Assembly: GCF_018069865.1 (NCBI RefSeq)
Contig: NZ_JAGQDG010000008.1
Coordinates: forward strand, 186,001-250,000
Length of the DNA: 64,000 nucleotides
Reading direction: 5' to 3'
Source: Ideonella paludis
GTDB lineage: Bacteria > Pseudomonadota > Gammaproteobacteria > Burkholderiales > Burkholderiaceae_C
Shown here piece after piece: positions 37,932 through 46,280 of this stretch. A program made the position numbers and the translations under genes. Under the pieces are notes generated by a model, which was not told the DNA's origin, did not search any database, and was given only the letters and a program-made list of their open reading frames with translations. Position 1 is the stretch's first letter. Each line of letters opens with the position of its first letter.

Positions 37932-38582
37932 TCAGCCCCCCAAAGGTGCGGAAGGCGGGGGAGGGGGGGGTGGCAGCGCGGCGGGCTTCGGAGGCTTGGG
38001 CCGGGGCGGCTTGGCGCGGATCTGGGTCAGCGCTTTGTCCATGGGGCCGCTCAGAAACGTGCCCAAGACTTTCAGCGAGTCCTCGATATTGCGCTCTATC
38101 GCGTCGCGCTCATCGGCCGGGGGCTTGCGCAAGACATAGGCGGCGACCTCGGCCTTGACGCCGGGGTGGCCAATGCCCAGGCGCAGGCGCCAGAAGTTGC
38201 CGTCGCCCAATTGCGCTTGGATGTCTTTGAGCCCGTTGTGGCCGCCGTTGCCGCCGCCTTGCTTGAGCTTCATCTGCCCCGGCGGCAAGTCCAACTCATC
38301 ATGCACCACCAGGATCTCGGCCGGTGCAATCTTGAAGAAGCGCGCCAAGGCGCTCACTGACTTGCCCGACACATTCATATAGGTCATGGGCTGCAAGAGC
38401 CACACTGGCCCAGGAGCCCCGGCGGGGTTGCAGCGGGCGACCAAGCCCCAGTAAGCCTTGTCGGGCTGCAGCGAGGTGTTGAGCTGCCGCGCAGCGCCGT
38501 CCACCCACCAGAAACCGGCGTTGTGGCGCGTCGCTTCGTATTCCGGCCCAGGATTGCCCAGACCCACAATCAGTCGAATCAT
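37932..38582 (-). CDS. pth: Peptidyl-tRNA hydrolase
   Basis: A 216-residue enzyme that recycles peptidyl-tRNA. Catalytic His is in [18 protein letters not shown], Asp in [17 protein letters not shown], and [13 protein letters not shown] completes the active site; [15 protein letters not shown] is also conserved. The last about 25 residues form a Pro-rich tail ([19 protein letters not shown]) that standard Pth lacks. It normally sits directly after rplY; here about 5.7 kb of other genes separate them. Confidence 0.95.
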   Translation of the reverse strand: MIRLIVGLGNPGPEYEATRHNAGFWWVDGAARQLNTSLQPDKAYWGLVARCNPAGAPGPVWLLQPMTYMNVSGKSVSALARFFKIAPAEILVVHDELDLPPGQMKLKQGGGNGGHNGLKDIQAQLGDGNFWRLRLGIGHPGVKAEVAAYVLRKPPADERDAIERNIEDSLKVLGTFLSGPMDKALTQIRAKPPRPKPPKPAALPPPPPPPSAPLGG

Positions 38583-38613
38583 GGGGCGATTATCGGTCGG
38601 CCCGCCAGGGGCC

Positions 38614-39567
38614 TCAGGCTGCGGGCATCGGGCGCAAGGTGGCGCGTGCGCCGGCAATCACCGCCTGGCCGATCTGCTCCATCAGGCCGATGCGCCCACC
38701 GGGCGCGGGGGCGGCGGAGGGCTCATCTGCACTGAGCCTCCATTGGTGCCAGTAGAGCGCCACATCCAGGGTGATGTCGGGCCGCACGGGCCGCACCGCG
38801 CCGCTGGCGATCAGGCCTTCAGCCAGCAGTTCGGGCAGCACGGCCACGCCCCAGCCCATGGCAGCGGCGCGGGCACCGGCCTCGCTGCTGGGGACGAATC
38901 GCTCTTTCAAGCGGGGCTCGCGCACCCCAAAGGCCTTGGAGACCCACTGCGCTTGCATATCGTCCTTGCGGTTAAAGACGATGAAGGGCACTTGCGCAAA
39001 GTTGGCCGGGTTCAGGCCCTGCGGCAAGTGGCGCTCCATGAAGTGGGGGGCGGCCACCGCGATGTAGCGCATCTGCCCCAAAGCTTGGCAGTGGCAGCCG
39101 CGCAGGGCTTGGGCGACAGAGCTGACGCAGCCCAGCACCTCGCCCTGGCGCAGCCAATCGTGGGTGAAGTCTTGGTCATCCACGATCAACTCCAGGCCGT
39201 AGCCGTGGCGCTGCCCCGCCCGCACCAGCTCGTCCAGCGCTGGCAGCACCCAGGTGGCCAGGCTGTCGGCATTCACCGCAATCGGCAGCCGCTCATCTCG
39301 CGCCAGCGTGGCGCCCAGCTCGCGCGCGGCGTCCGCCCGCAGGGCCTGCATCTGGCGGGCATAGCGCAGCAGCACCTTGCCGGGCTCGGTCAGCCGCAAG
39401 GGGCGAGAGCGCACCACCAGCAAATGGCCCACATGGGTTTCCAGGGCGCGCAGGCGCTGCGAGACCGCCGATTGGGTGATGGACAACAACTGTGCCGCGC
39501 GCTCAAAGCTGCCCGCTTCAGCCAGTGCAGCCAGGCAGTCCAGGCCTGCGGTATCTAAGGCATTCAT
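38614..39567 (-). CDS. LysR family regulator, ArgP type
   Basis: A 317-residue LysR regulator. The winged HTH is [37 protein letters not shown]. The effector domain starts [18 protein letters not shown], a segment highly typical of ArgP/IciA, which senses lysine or arginine. ArgP normally controls an argO/lysE exporter, but here the divergent neighbour is alanine dehydrogenase. The inverted repeat GAATT-TCTC-AATTC at 39574-39587 lies seven bases from its start and may be an autoregulatory site. The last about 25 residues are an unusual extension. Confidence 0.85.
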   Translation of the reverse strand: MNALDTAGLDCLAALAEAGSFERAAQLLSITQSAVSQRLRALETHVGHLLVVRSRPLRLTEPGKVLLRYARQMQALRADAARELGATLARDERLPIAVNADSLATWVLPALDELVRAGQRHGYGLELIVDDQDFTHDWLRQGEVLGCVSSVAQALRGCHCQALGQMRYIAVAAPHFMERHLPQGLNPANFAQVPFIVFNRKDDMQAQWVSKAFGVREPRLKERFVPSSEAGARAAAMGWGVAVLPELLAEGLIASGAVRPVRPDITLDVALYWHQWRLSADEPSAAPAPGGRIGLMEQIGQAVIAGARATLRPMPAA

Positions 39568-39708
39568 TCGATGGAATTTCTCAATTCATCAGTGCCGCTA
39601 ATGTAGCTGGAGACTTTGCGATGCACCTTGCCGGCCGACGAAGCACCAGCAGAACATCCGACCCCAGCGCTCACCCCTCGATGACGCACCTCAACCCGGA
39701 GACACACC

Positions 39709-40824
39709 ATGCTGATCGGTTGCCCCAAAGAGATCAAGAATCACGAATATCGGGTGGGCTTGACGCCCACCAGCGTGCGCGAGTTTTGCGCCCACGGTCA
39801 CCAAGTGCTGGTACAGGCTGGGGCCGGTGCGGCGATTGGCCTGGAAGATGCGCAGTACCAAGCAGCAGGCGCCCAGATGGTCGCCGATGCGGCAGAGGTG
39901 TTCGCGCGGGCCGACATGATTGTCAAGGTCAAAGAGCCGCAGCCCCAAGAGTGCGCCATGCTGCGGCCGGGGCAACTCCTCTACACCTACTTGCACTTGG
40001 CCCCGGACCCCGAGCAAACGGCCGCCTTGGTGAAGTCGGGTGCCATCTGCATCGCTTATGAAACCATCACCGGCCCCGGCGGCGGTTTGCCCCTGCTGGC
40101 CCCGATGAGTGAAGTGGCGGGCCGCATGAGCATCCAGGCCGGTGCGGCCCACCTCGAAAAGAGCAAGGGCGGCATGGGGGTGCTCTTGGGCGGCGTGCCG
40201 GGGGTGGAGTCTGCCCAGGTGCTGATCATTGGCGCCGGTGTGGTGGGCACCCATGCCACCCAGATGGCCGTGGGCTTGGGCGCCCGCGTGACGGTGGTGG
40301 ACAAAAACGTCGAACGCTTGCGGCAACTGGACTTGGTGTTTGGCAACCGCATCAAGACGCTTTACTCCACGACCCAGGCACTGGAAGAGCAGGTCTTGGC
40401 GGCCGACTTGGTGATTGGCGGCGTGCTGATCCCCGGTGCTGCAGCGCCCAAGCTGGTGACGCGCGCGATGGTGCGGGGCATGAAGAAGGGCGCGGTGGTG
40501 GTGGATGTGGCGATCGATCAGGGCGGCTGCTTTGAGACCTCGCGAGCCACCACCCATGCCGAGCCGACCTATGTGGTGGATGGCGTGGTTCACTACTGCG
40601 TGGCCAATATGCCGGGCGCGGTGGCGCGCACATCAACCTTTGCGCTGAACAACGCCACCTTGGGCCATGGCCTGGCCCTGGCCGACAAGGGCTGGCGCCA
40701 AGCCCTGCGCGATGACGTCCACCTCAAAGCGGGTTTGAATGTGTGCCAGGGCCACGTCACCTACGCAGCTGTCGCGCGAGCCTTGGGCTATACGGCTGCG
40801 GAGGCGGACGCCGTCCTGGCCTGA
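39709..40824 (+). CDS. ald: Alanine dehydrogenase
   Basis: A 371-residue NAD-dependent enzyme converting L-alanine to pyruvate and ammonia. MLIGCPKEIKNHEYRVGLTP opens the family; the catalytic Lys is in MIVKVKEPQPQE and the catalytic His in LYTYLHLAPD; NAD is bound by VLIIGAGVVGTHATQMAVGLGARVTVVDKN; the end has NMPGAVARTSTFALNNATL. It is divergent from the argP-like gene with a 141-base gap, so LysR control is plausible. Confidence 0.96.
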   Translation: MLIGCPKEIKNHEYRVGLTPTSVREFCAHGHQVLVQAGAGAAIGLEDAQYQAAGAQMVADAAEVFARADMIVKVKEPQPQECAMLRPGQLLYTYLHLAPDPEQTAALVKSGAICIAYETITGPGGGLPLLAPMSEVAGRMSIQAGAAHLEKSKGGMGVLLGGVPGVESAQVLIIGAGVVGTHATQMAVGLGARVTVVDKNVERLRQLDLVFGNRIKTLYSTTQALEEQVLAADLVIGGVLIPGAAAPKLVTRAMVRGMKKGAVVVDVAIDQGGCFETSRATTHAEPTYVVDGVVHYCVANMPGAVARTSTFALNNATLGHGLALADKGWRQALRDDVHLKAGLNVCQGHVTYAAVARALGYTAAEADAVLA

Positions 40825-40929
40825 GGCCAGATCCAAGCCCCATGCTCGCGTGACAAATTGACCTTCAGGTCCATCGCCCAAGCATTGGGGCTTTGGGTGA
40901 CTTTGGCATGACTCGGCCACAATCCGCGC

Positions 40930-41631
40930 ATGTGGATCCCTCCTGGTCACGGTCGGTGGAGTGTTTTGTGCCTGAGTCTTGCGGCGCCTTGCGGCTGGGC
41001 GGCCCAAACACAAGCCAGCGTGATGTTGGCTTCACCCACGGTGATTCGAGGCGTGCAGGTCGGGGCCGAGGCCCCGCGCTTGGGCGTGGTGGTGGATGTT
41101 TACGGCCCAGAAGGCTGGTCGGTCGGCGCGGCCTTGGATGTCAGCGTGTCCAGGAGTGATCAGGCGCGGGAGCGGTCCGGCGCCTTGAGGTTTGCAGCGC
41201 CGCTCTGGCGCCGCGACGGCGCAGAGATTGGGCTCTCGGCGCAGTTGCAGGCGTTTGATGGCCTGCCGACCAGCCGTCGTTGGAACTACCTGACGCTGGG
41301 CGCCACCGCCCAAAGCGGGCCGTGGGCGCTGTCTTGGTTTGTGGTGCCGTCGTCGCTGGCGGCCGAACGGACGCTGTTTGCGGGGCAGGCGGTCGACCTC
41401 GCGTGGCAGCATCCCTTGACCGGGGTCTGGAGCCTGGATCTCAGTGGCGGCTGGGTCGATGTTCGAACGGCCAGGCCTGGGCGCTACCTTCACGGCCAAA
41501 TCGGCGTGGTGGGCAGCCTGGGACGCGCGGAATTCAGAGCGGCCTGGGGGCGCACGGATGCGGCGGGGCAGCGTTTGTTCGGCCCCCGTGCTCAGGACGG
41601 CTATCGACTGTCCCTGGCTTGGGCGCTCTAG
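40930..41631 (+). CDS. Exported beta-rich protein, probable outer-membrane barrel
   Basis: A 233-residue protein with a signal peptide ending near CGWAAQTQA. The mature part alternates hydrophobic residues in strands of about 8-12 residues with short turns (for example PRLGVVVDVYGPEGWSVGAALDVSV, GHYLHGQIGVVG-like strands, RAEFRAAWGR) and ends SLAWAL, in keeping with small outer-membrane barrels of the TIGR02001/nutrient-porin type. The family is not certain. It stops 63 bases before the ECF sigma gene on the same strand and may belong to its regulon. Confidence 0.6.
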   Translation: MWIPPGHGRWSVLCLSLAAPCGWAAQTQASVMLASPTVIRGVQVGAEAPRLGVVVDVYGPEGWSVGAALDVSVSRSDQARERSGALRFAAPLWRRDGAEIGLSAQLQAFDGLPTSRRWNYLTLGATAQSGPWALSWFVVPSSLAAERTLFAGQAVDLAWQHPLTGVWSLDLSGGWVDVRTARPGRYLHGQIGVVGSLGRAEFRAAWGRTDAAGQRLFGPRAQDGYRLSLAWAL

Positions 41632-41694
41632 CCTTGCAACTTTTGGGGTGGCGGCAGGAACTTACCCACCAAACCTCCTGAACACTTCGTCACC

Positions 41695-42282
41695 ATGTCC
41701 GTCCTTCACGTCGCACGCCGGCTTCTGCCCTGGGGAAAAGGGGATGAGGACGATGCATTGCTGCAGGCGGTCGCCCAAGGTGACAAGCAGGCCTTGCAGG
41801 CCTTGTATCGGGCCTATCACCCGCGCTTGGTGAGGTTCTTGTCTCGCCATATTCGGCGTGATGACTTGGCTGAAGAAGTGATCAACGATTGCTTTTGGGT
41901 GGTGTGGCAGCAAGCGGCGCAGTTTCGGGGCGGATCACGAGTTTCGACCTGGATCTTCGGCATTGCTTATCGCTTGACCATGAAGGCTTTGCGCGACCGT
42001 GGCGACGAGCCGCTGGCCGACCCGGAAGGCGATGATCATCATGATGCCTGTGACGCCGATGCCCAAAGAGAGCAGCAAGACTGGTTGAACAAAGGCTTGG
42101 CCACCTTGACCGAGGAACAGCGTGTGGCCTTGCAGCTGGCCTATGAGCAGGGCTTGGACATGGAGGAGATTGCTGAGGTCATGGCCTGCTCGGTCAGCGC
42201 GGTCAAGTCCAGGCTGTTTCACGCGCGCACCAAGTTGCGTCACGTGCTGCCGCAGATCGCCAACCCTGGCAAAGCCGCTTAG
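41695..42282 (+). CDS. ECF RNA polymerase sigma factor
   Basis: A 195-residue sigma-70 family factor. Region 2 is LVRFLSRHIRRDDLAEEVINDCFWVVWQQAAQFRGGSRVSTWIFGIAYR, recognising the -10 element; region 4 is LTEEQRVALQLAYEQGLDMEEIAEVMACSVSAVKSRLFHARTKLR. An acidic loop (DPEGDDHHDACDADA) separates them. It heads a three-gene run with an anti-sigma and a subtilase; 14 bases separate it from the anti-sigma gene. A GGAACTT motif lies at 41657-41663, but no well-spaced -10 partner was found. Confidence 0.92.
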   Translation: MSVLHVARRLLPWGKGDEDDALLQAVAQGDKQALQALYRAYHPRLVRFLSRHIRRDDLAEEVINDCFWVVWQQAAQFRGGSRVSTWIFGIAYRLTMKALRDRGDEPLADPEGDDHHDACDADAQREQQDWLNKGLATLTEEQRVALQLAYEQGLDMEEIAEVMACSVSAVKSRLFHARTKLRHVLPQIANPGKAA

Positions 42283-42296
42283 AAGGAACAGACCCT

Positions 42297-42941
42297 ATGC
42301 AGCAACAAGACACCCACGCCCAGGTCTGGGCCCAGATTCCCTGGCTGGTCAATGGGCGGGCCAGCCCAGCGCAGCGGGAGCAGGCAGAGCAGCATCTGCA
42401 GAGCTGCCCGGATTGCCAAGCCGAACTTGATCGCCAACAGGCACTGGCGCACGCCTTGAATACCACGCCCAGCAGGCTCTCTGTTGATGTCGACAAGGGC
42501 TGGATGGCGCTTTCCGCGCGCCTGCCGGCCCAGGCGGTGAAGCCTCAAGCCTCGGAGAATGCGGGAGTGTCTCGGCGCTGGGTGCGCTGGCTCGGCAGTT
42601 TGGTGGCCATCGAGGCACTGGCGGTGGCTGCGCTGGCGGTGGTCATCATCAAGCCCACTGTCCATCGTGGGCCTGACGAAGGTTTCGTGACGCTGAGCTC
42701 TCCCATTGCCGTGTCCAAGGCGGTCCGGTGGCGTGTGCTGCCTGACCCCACCCAATCCTTGGCGCAGTGGCAGGCTAATCTGGCGGCGCATCAGTTGCAG
42801 GTCGTGGGCAGCCCGTCCTCGGCGGGGGTGTGGAACTTGGGCTGGGCAGGCCCGCAAGCCCCCGACGTTGAGGCCGTCGCTCAGGCCTTGCGCGCCAGCC
42901 CAGGGGTGCGTTTTGTAGAGGTGATGCCGCATGTGCAGTGA
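42297..42941 (+). CDS. Anti-sigma factor with zinc-finger domain and I9-propeptide-like C-terminus
   Basis: A 214-residue membrane anti-sigma factor. The N-terminal cytoplasmic part has the ZAS signature His33-x3-Cys37-x2-Cys40 (EQHLQSCPDCQAEL). Residues about 97-118 form one membrane helix (WLGSLVAIEALAVAALAVVII). The periplasmic end, about residues 143-212, reads WRVLPDPTQSLAQWQANLAAHQLQVVG ... GVWNLGW ... VEAVAQALRASPGVRFVEVMP, which looks like the beta-alpha-beta-beta-alpha-beta pattern of subtilase propeptide (I9) domains, including the LRxxPGVxxVE signature. It overlaps the subtilase gene by 11 bases. This layout suggests the periplasmic domain is bound or cut by the subtilase; that is inference. 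Confidence 0.82.
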   Translation: MQQQDTHAQVWAQIPWLVNGRASPAQREQAEQHLQSCPDCQAELDRQQALAHALNTTPSRLSVDVDKGWMALSARLPAQAVKPQASENAGVSRRWVRWLGSLVAIEALAVAALAVVIIKPTVHRGPDEGFVTLSSPIAVSKAVRWRVLPDPTQSLAQWQANLAAHQLQVVGSPSSAGVWNLGWAGPQAPDVEAVAQALRASPGVRFVEVMPHVQ

Positions 42942-44256
42942 TGCTGGCCTGCGCCGGCTGTTGGCCGCGCTGCTGTGCTGCTGGGGGCTGAGCGCCGCTT
43001 TCGGGCAAAGCCCGGCCGAGAGCGCCCAGGCGGGTGTGCAGAGCCCGGGAGCGCGTACGCAAGGTTGGGCGGATGAGGCGGGCGGGGACGCGTTCTTGCT
43101 GCTCTTGGACAACCCTGTACACAGCCAAGCGGTGCAGGCCGGTTCTTGGGGCGCGCTGGGCTATCGGCAGCGTCGGGCCTATACCGTGCACCCGCAGGTG
43201 GAGGCGCTGGCCGCTGCTCTGGTGGCGGAATACAAATTGGTCGTGCTGGATGCTTGGCCCATGGACCCCTTGCGGGTGCACTGTCTGGCGGTCCGGTTCC
43301 GTGACGCAGCATCGGCTGCAGACGCTTTGGTGCAGTTGCGCCGGGACCCTCGCGTCCAGCAATTGCAGCGTCTACAGGACTTTGCCGTCCAGGGCACGCC
43401 GCCAGCGGCCAGTTTGATGGCGCCCAGCGCGTTGATCGACGACAGGCTGGATGTGCGCTCGGCCCACCAGCGCGCGCGTGGCGAGGGTGTGCGTGTGGCT
43501 GTGGTGGATACGGGCATGGATGTGGCACACCCGGCGCTGGCGGATGCGGTGTTGGAGGCTCGGAACTTTGTCGATCAGGACGAGGCGCAGTTCCGCAGAG
43601 ACCAGCATGGCACGCAAGTGGCCGGCCTGCTGTCTGCCAGGCCACGCGCCGACGTCGGCGTGGTGGGGCTGGCCCCGGCTGCAGGCTTGTTGGCCTATAA
43701 GGCCTGCTGGGTGAAGGCGCCGGCCACTGAGGTGCGCGCCCAATGCAACACCTTGACCTTGGCCAAAGCCCTGGTGGCCGCCTTGGATGCCCGGGCCGAT
43801 GTGCTCAACCTCAGCCTGTCTGGCCCACCGGACCCGCTCTTAGAGCGGCTGCTGGGAGTGGCCCTCACGCGCGGCGTTGCCGTCTTGGGGGCGATACCGC
43901 CGGATGGCCGCAAGACGGGCTTTCCGCTGAGTGTCCCTGGCGTGTTGGCGGTTGACCGAACCGAGACAGCGCGGGCGCAGGCGCCGGGTGAGTTGCGTGC
44001 GCCGGGTGAGGATGTGATGACGCTCAAGCCCGGCGGTGGCGGCGGCTTTGCCAGTGGCTCGTCCATGGCCACGGCGCAGGCCAGTGCGGTGGCGGCCCTG
44101 TTGCGCAGCGTGCGCCCCAAAGCCTCGGTGGCGCAGCTGACGCAATGGATGACAGCGGCCAGTCCGCACGGCGTGCTGAACGCCTGCTTGGCCTTGCGGC
44201 TGGCCGGAGAGCCGGTGGTCTGCCGGGGCGACACGGGTGTGCTTGCCAAACCATGA
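42931..44256 (+). CDS. Divergent S8 family subtilase-like exported protein
   Basis: A 441-residue exported protein: signal peptide (LLAALLCCWGLSAAFGQ), prodomain-like region about 84-153 (YTVHPQVEALAAALVAEYKLVV ... LVQLRRDPRVQQLQRL), then a subtilase domain. Triad residues are Asp193 (VAVVDTGMDVAHP), His226 (DQHGTQVAGLL) and Ser378 (FASGSSMATAQASA). The oxyanion Asn normally found in AAGN is missing; the corresponding strand reads GVAVLGAIPPDGR. The MATP after the serine is also altered to MATA. It may be a weak protease or a non-catalytic binding module. It is the last gene of the sigma / anti-sigma operon and ends before a terminator. Confidence 0.85.
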   Translation: MCSDAGLRRLLAALLCCWGLSAAFGQSPAESAQAGVQSPGARTQGWADEAGGDAFLLLLDNPVHSQAVQAGSWGALGYRQRRAYTVHPQVEALAAALVAEYKLVVLDAWPMDPLRVHCLAVRFRDAASAADALVQLRRDPRVQQLQRLQDFAVQGTPPAASLMAPSALIDDRLDVRSAHQRARGEGVRVAVVDTGMDVAHPALADAVLEARNFVDQDEAQFRRDQHGTQVAGLLSARPRADVGVVGLAPAAGLLAYKACWVKAPATEVRAQCNTLTLAKALVAALDARADVLNLSLSGPPDPLLERLLGVALTRGVAVLGAIPPDGRKTGFPLSVPGVLAVDRTETARAQAPGELRAPGEDVMTLKPGGGGGFASGSSMATAQASAVAALLRSVRPKASVAQLTQWMTAASPHGVLNACLALRLAGEPVVCRGDTGVLAKP

Positions 44257-44265
44257 GCCCATGAA

Positions 44266-44289
44266 AAAGCCCCGCCAAGGCGGGGCTTT
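44266..44289. terminator. Bidirectional rho-independent terminator
   Basis: An 11-bp stem (AAAGCCCCGCC and GGCGGGGCTTT) with a two-base loop lies between the convergent subtilase and rplY genes. An A-run at 44264-44268 gives a U-run for minus-strand transcripts ending after rplY. Confidence 0.8.
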
Positions 44290-44327
44290 GGAGGGCGGCC
44301 GCACAGGGCGGCACCGCCAGCGAAGAA

Positions 44328-44966
44328 TTACTTCTTCTTCTTGGCGTCTTTCTTGCCCTTGTCAGCGGCCGGAGCGGCAGCGACGATTTCTTCTTCAACC
44401 TTGGGCTCAGCCACAGACACCACGACGGGGTTCTGAGTGCCGTGCTTCACGGCCTTGATGCCTTCGGGCAAGGTCAGGTCGGACACGTGCAAGCTCTTGC
44501 CCTTGACCAGACCCGACAGGTCCACGGCCACGAACTCAGGCAATTGCATGGCCAAGCACTCGATTTCGATCTCGGTGGCCACGTGGCTGACGATGCACTT
44601 GTCGGTCTTGACGGCGACCGAGTTTTCTTCGTTCGAGAAGTGCAGGGGCACCTTCTTGCGCAGCTTGGTGGTTTCGTCCACGCGCTGGAAGTCCACGTGC
44701 AGCACTTGCTGCTTCCAGGGGTGCATTTGGAAGGCGCGCAGCAGCACCTTTTGCGTCTTGCCAGCCAATTCCATCTCGAGGATGGAGGAGTGGAAGGCTT
44801 CCTTCTTCAGGGCGAAGTACAGCGCGTTGTGATCGACTTCGATCATCGCGGGCTCACCAGCACCAAAAACGATACCGGGCACCTTGCCCGACACACGCAG
44901 GCGGCGGCTCGCTCCGGTCCCCTGCTTAGCGCGCTCAAAAGCGACGAATTGCATGACACTCTCCAA
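44328..44966 (-). CDS. rplY: 50S ribosomal protein L25 (Ctc/TL5 type)
   Basis: A 212-residue two-domain L25. The N-terminal RNA-binding domain contains [15 protein letters not shown]; the C-terminal TL5 domain contains [29 protein letters not shown] and [32 protein letters not shown] Lys-rich tail ([12 protein letters not shown]) ends it. It binds 5S rRNA. It follows prs by about 100 bases, as in many proteobacteria. Confidence 0.95.
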   Translation of the reverse strand: MESVMQFVAFERAKQGTGASRRLRVSGKVPGIVFGAGEPAMIEVDHNALYFALKKEAFHSSILEMELAGKTQKVLLRAFQMHPWKQQVLHVDFQRVDETTKLRKKVPLHFSNEENSVAVKTDKCIVSHVATEIEIECLAMQLPEFVAVDLSGLVKGKSLHVSDLTLPEGIKAVKHGTQNPVVVSVAEPKVEEEIVAAAPAADKGKKDAKKKK

Positions 44967-45067
44967 TGAGTCGGGGCGTTCCGCGACCAGAATCGCCCCT
45001 GTTTAAAAAGCGCCTCGACCGAAGTTGAAGCGCCAACGAAAAAGGCCCAGCCCCGAAAGGCTGAACC

Positions 45068-46030
45068 TTAGAAATTGTTGTTCTGCTCTGAGAACAGCGA
45101 GGTCACCGACTCGCCGTCCGAGATGCGGCGGATGGTTTCGGCGAACAAGAAGGCCACCGACAACTGGCGGATCTTCTTGCAGGCCTTGGCCGCATCGCTG
45201 AGCGGAATGGTGTTGGTGATGACGACTTCGTCGAGCTGCGAGCTCTTGATGCGCTCAATCGCCGGGCCCGAGAACACGGCGTGGGTGCAATACGCGTAGA
45301 CGCTCTTGGCGCCACGCTCCTTGAGCACTTCCGCGGCTTTGACCAAGGTGCCAGCGGTGTCGATCATGTCGTCCATGATCACGCAGTTGCGCCCTTCGAT
45401 CTCGCCGATGATGTGCATCACCTCAGAGACATTGGCCTTGGGGCGGCGCTTGTCGATGATGGCCAGATCGCAACCCAGTTGCTTGGCCAAGGCGCGGGCA
45501 CGCACCACGCCGCCGACGTCGGGGCTCACCACCACCAAATCAGGGTAGTTCTTGGCCTTGAGGTCGGTCAGCAGCACGGGGCTGGCGTAGATATTGTCGA
45601 CGGGAATGTCGAAGAAGCCTTGGATCTGGTCGGCGTGCAGGTCCATGGTGAGCACGCGCTCGACGCCCACGGTTTCAAGCAGGTTGGCGACGACCTTGGC
45701 CGAAATGGGCACTCGGGTGGAGCGCGGGCGGCGGTCTTGGCGGGCGTAGCCGAAGTAGGGGATCACGGCGGTGATGCGGCGAGCGCTGGCGCGCTTCAGG
45801 GCATCGACCATGATCAACAATTCCATCAGGTTCTCGTTGGTCGGAGCGCAGGTGGACTGCACCACGAACACATCCCGAGCACGGACGTTTTGTTGAATCT
45901 CGACGGTGACTTCCCCGTCCGAGAAGCGGCTGACACTGGCCTTACCGAGTTCAGAGCCCAGGTGGGTTGCCATCTCTTGGGCCAGCACCGGATTGGCGTT
46001 GCCCGTGAACAGGACAGTGTTGAACAGCAC
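45068..46030 (-). CDS. prs: Ribose-phosphate pyrophosphokinase
   Basis: A 320-residue PRPP synthase. Landmarks are [15 protein letters not shown], the flexible-loop [24 protein letters not shown], the [12 protein letters not shown] motif with catalytic His, and the PRPP loop [17 protein letters not shown] chose the GTG at 46028-46030 because GGAG lies eight bases upstream and the length then matches the family; the frame is open 18 codons further to a TTG. It supplies PRPP for the his and pur pathways seen in the window. Confidence 0.95.
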   Translation of the reverse strand: MLFNTVLFTGNANPVLAQEMATHLGSELGKASVSRFSDGEVTVEIQQNVRARDVFVVQSTCAPTNENLMELLIMVDALKRASARRITAVIPYFGYARQDRRPRSTRVPISAKVVANLLETVGVERVLTMDLHADQIQGFFDIPVDNIYASPVLLTDLKAKNYPDLVVVSPDVGGVVRARALAKQLGCDLAIIDKRRPKANVSEVMHIIGEIEGRNCVIMDDMIDTAGTLVKAAEVLKERGAKSVYAYCTHAVFSGPAIERIKSSQLDEVVITNTIPLSDAAKACKKIRQLSVAFLFAETIRRISDGESVTSLFSEQNNNF

Positions 46031-46089
46031 GTCAGTGTCTCCGGCGGAAACTTCAATGTTACGGGGCCAAACTGCCGGCCCCAAACAAA

Positions 46090-46118
46090 AAGACCGCGCA
46101 ACAAAAGCGCGCGGTCTT
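46090..46118 (-). terminator. Terminator after tRNA-Gln
   Basis: On the minus strand a 10-bp stem (AAGACCGCGC with GCGCGGTCTT, nine-base loop) is followed by TTTTTGTTT. It lies 47 bases past the tRNA-Gln end and before prs, so prs is probably transcribed from its own promoter or by read-through. Confidence 0.8.
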
Positions 46119-46164
46119 AGGCTTGTAGCGTCCGAGCCTGAGGGCTCGAACTGCTGAGGTCATT

Positions 46165-46241
46165 TGGCAGGGGAGGAAGGACTCGAACCCTCGCATGTCG
46201 GAATCAAAATCCGATGCCTTGACCAACTTGGCGACTCCCCT
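46165..46241 (-). tRNA. tRNA-Gln (TTG)
   Basis: A 77-base cloverleaf with encoded CCA. Acceptor arms AGGGGAG and CTCCCCT pair over seven bases; the anticodon arm is TCGGA-TTTTGAT-TCCGA with anticodon TTG; the T-arm is GAGGG-TTCGAGT-CCTTC. It sits between ispE and prs, the usual place in this lineage. Confidence 0.95.
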
Positions 46242-46280
46242 ACACAGGACATAACCTGACGGCTACACCCCTTTAACTTT

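Noticed and set aside
41657-41691. Possible ECF autoregulatory promoter (GGAACTT) before the sigma gene
   Set aside because: GGAACTT fits an ECF -35 box, but the candidates TCCTGAA and CGTC lie 12 and 24 bases away instead of about 16, so no promoter is annotated.
45035-45066. Terminator between prs and rplY
   Set aside because: The hairpin around AAGGCCCAGCC/GGCTGAACCTT has internal mismatches and no clear T-run on the minus strand, so it was not listed.
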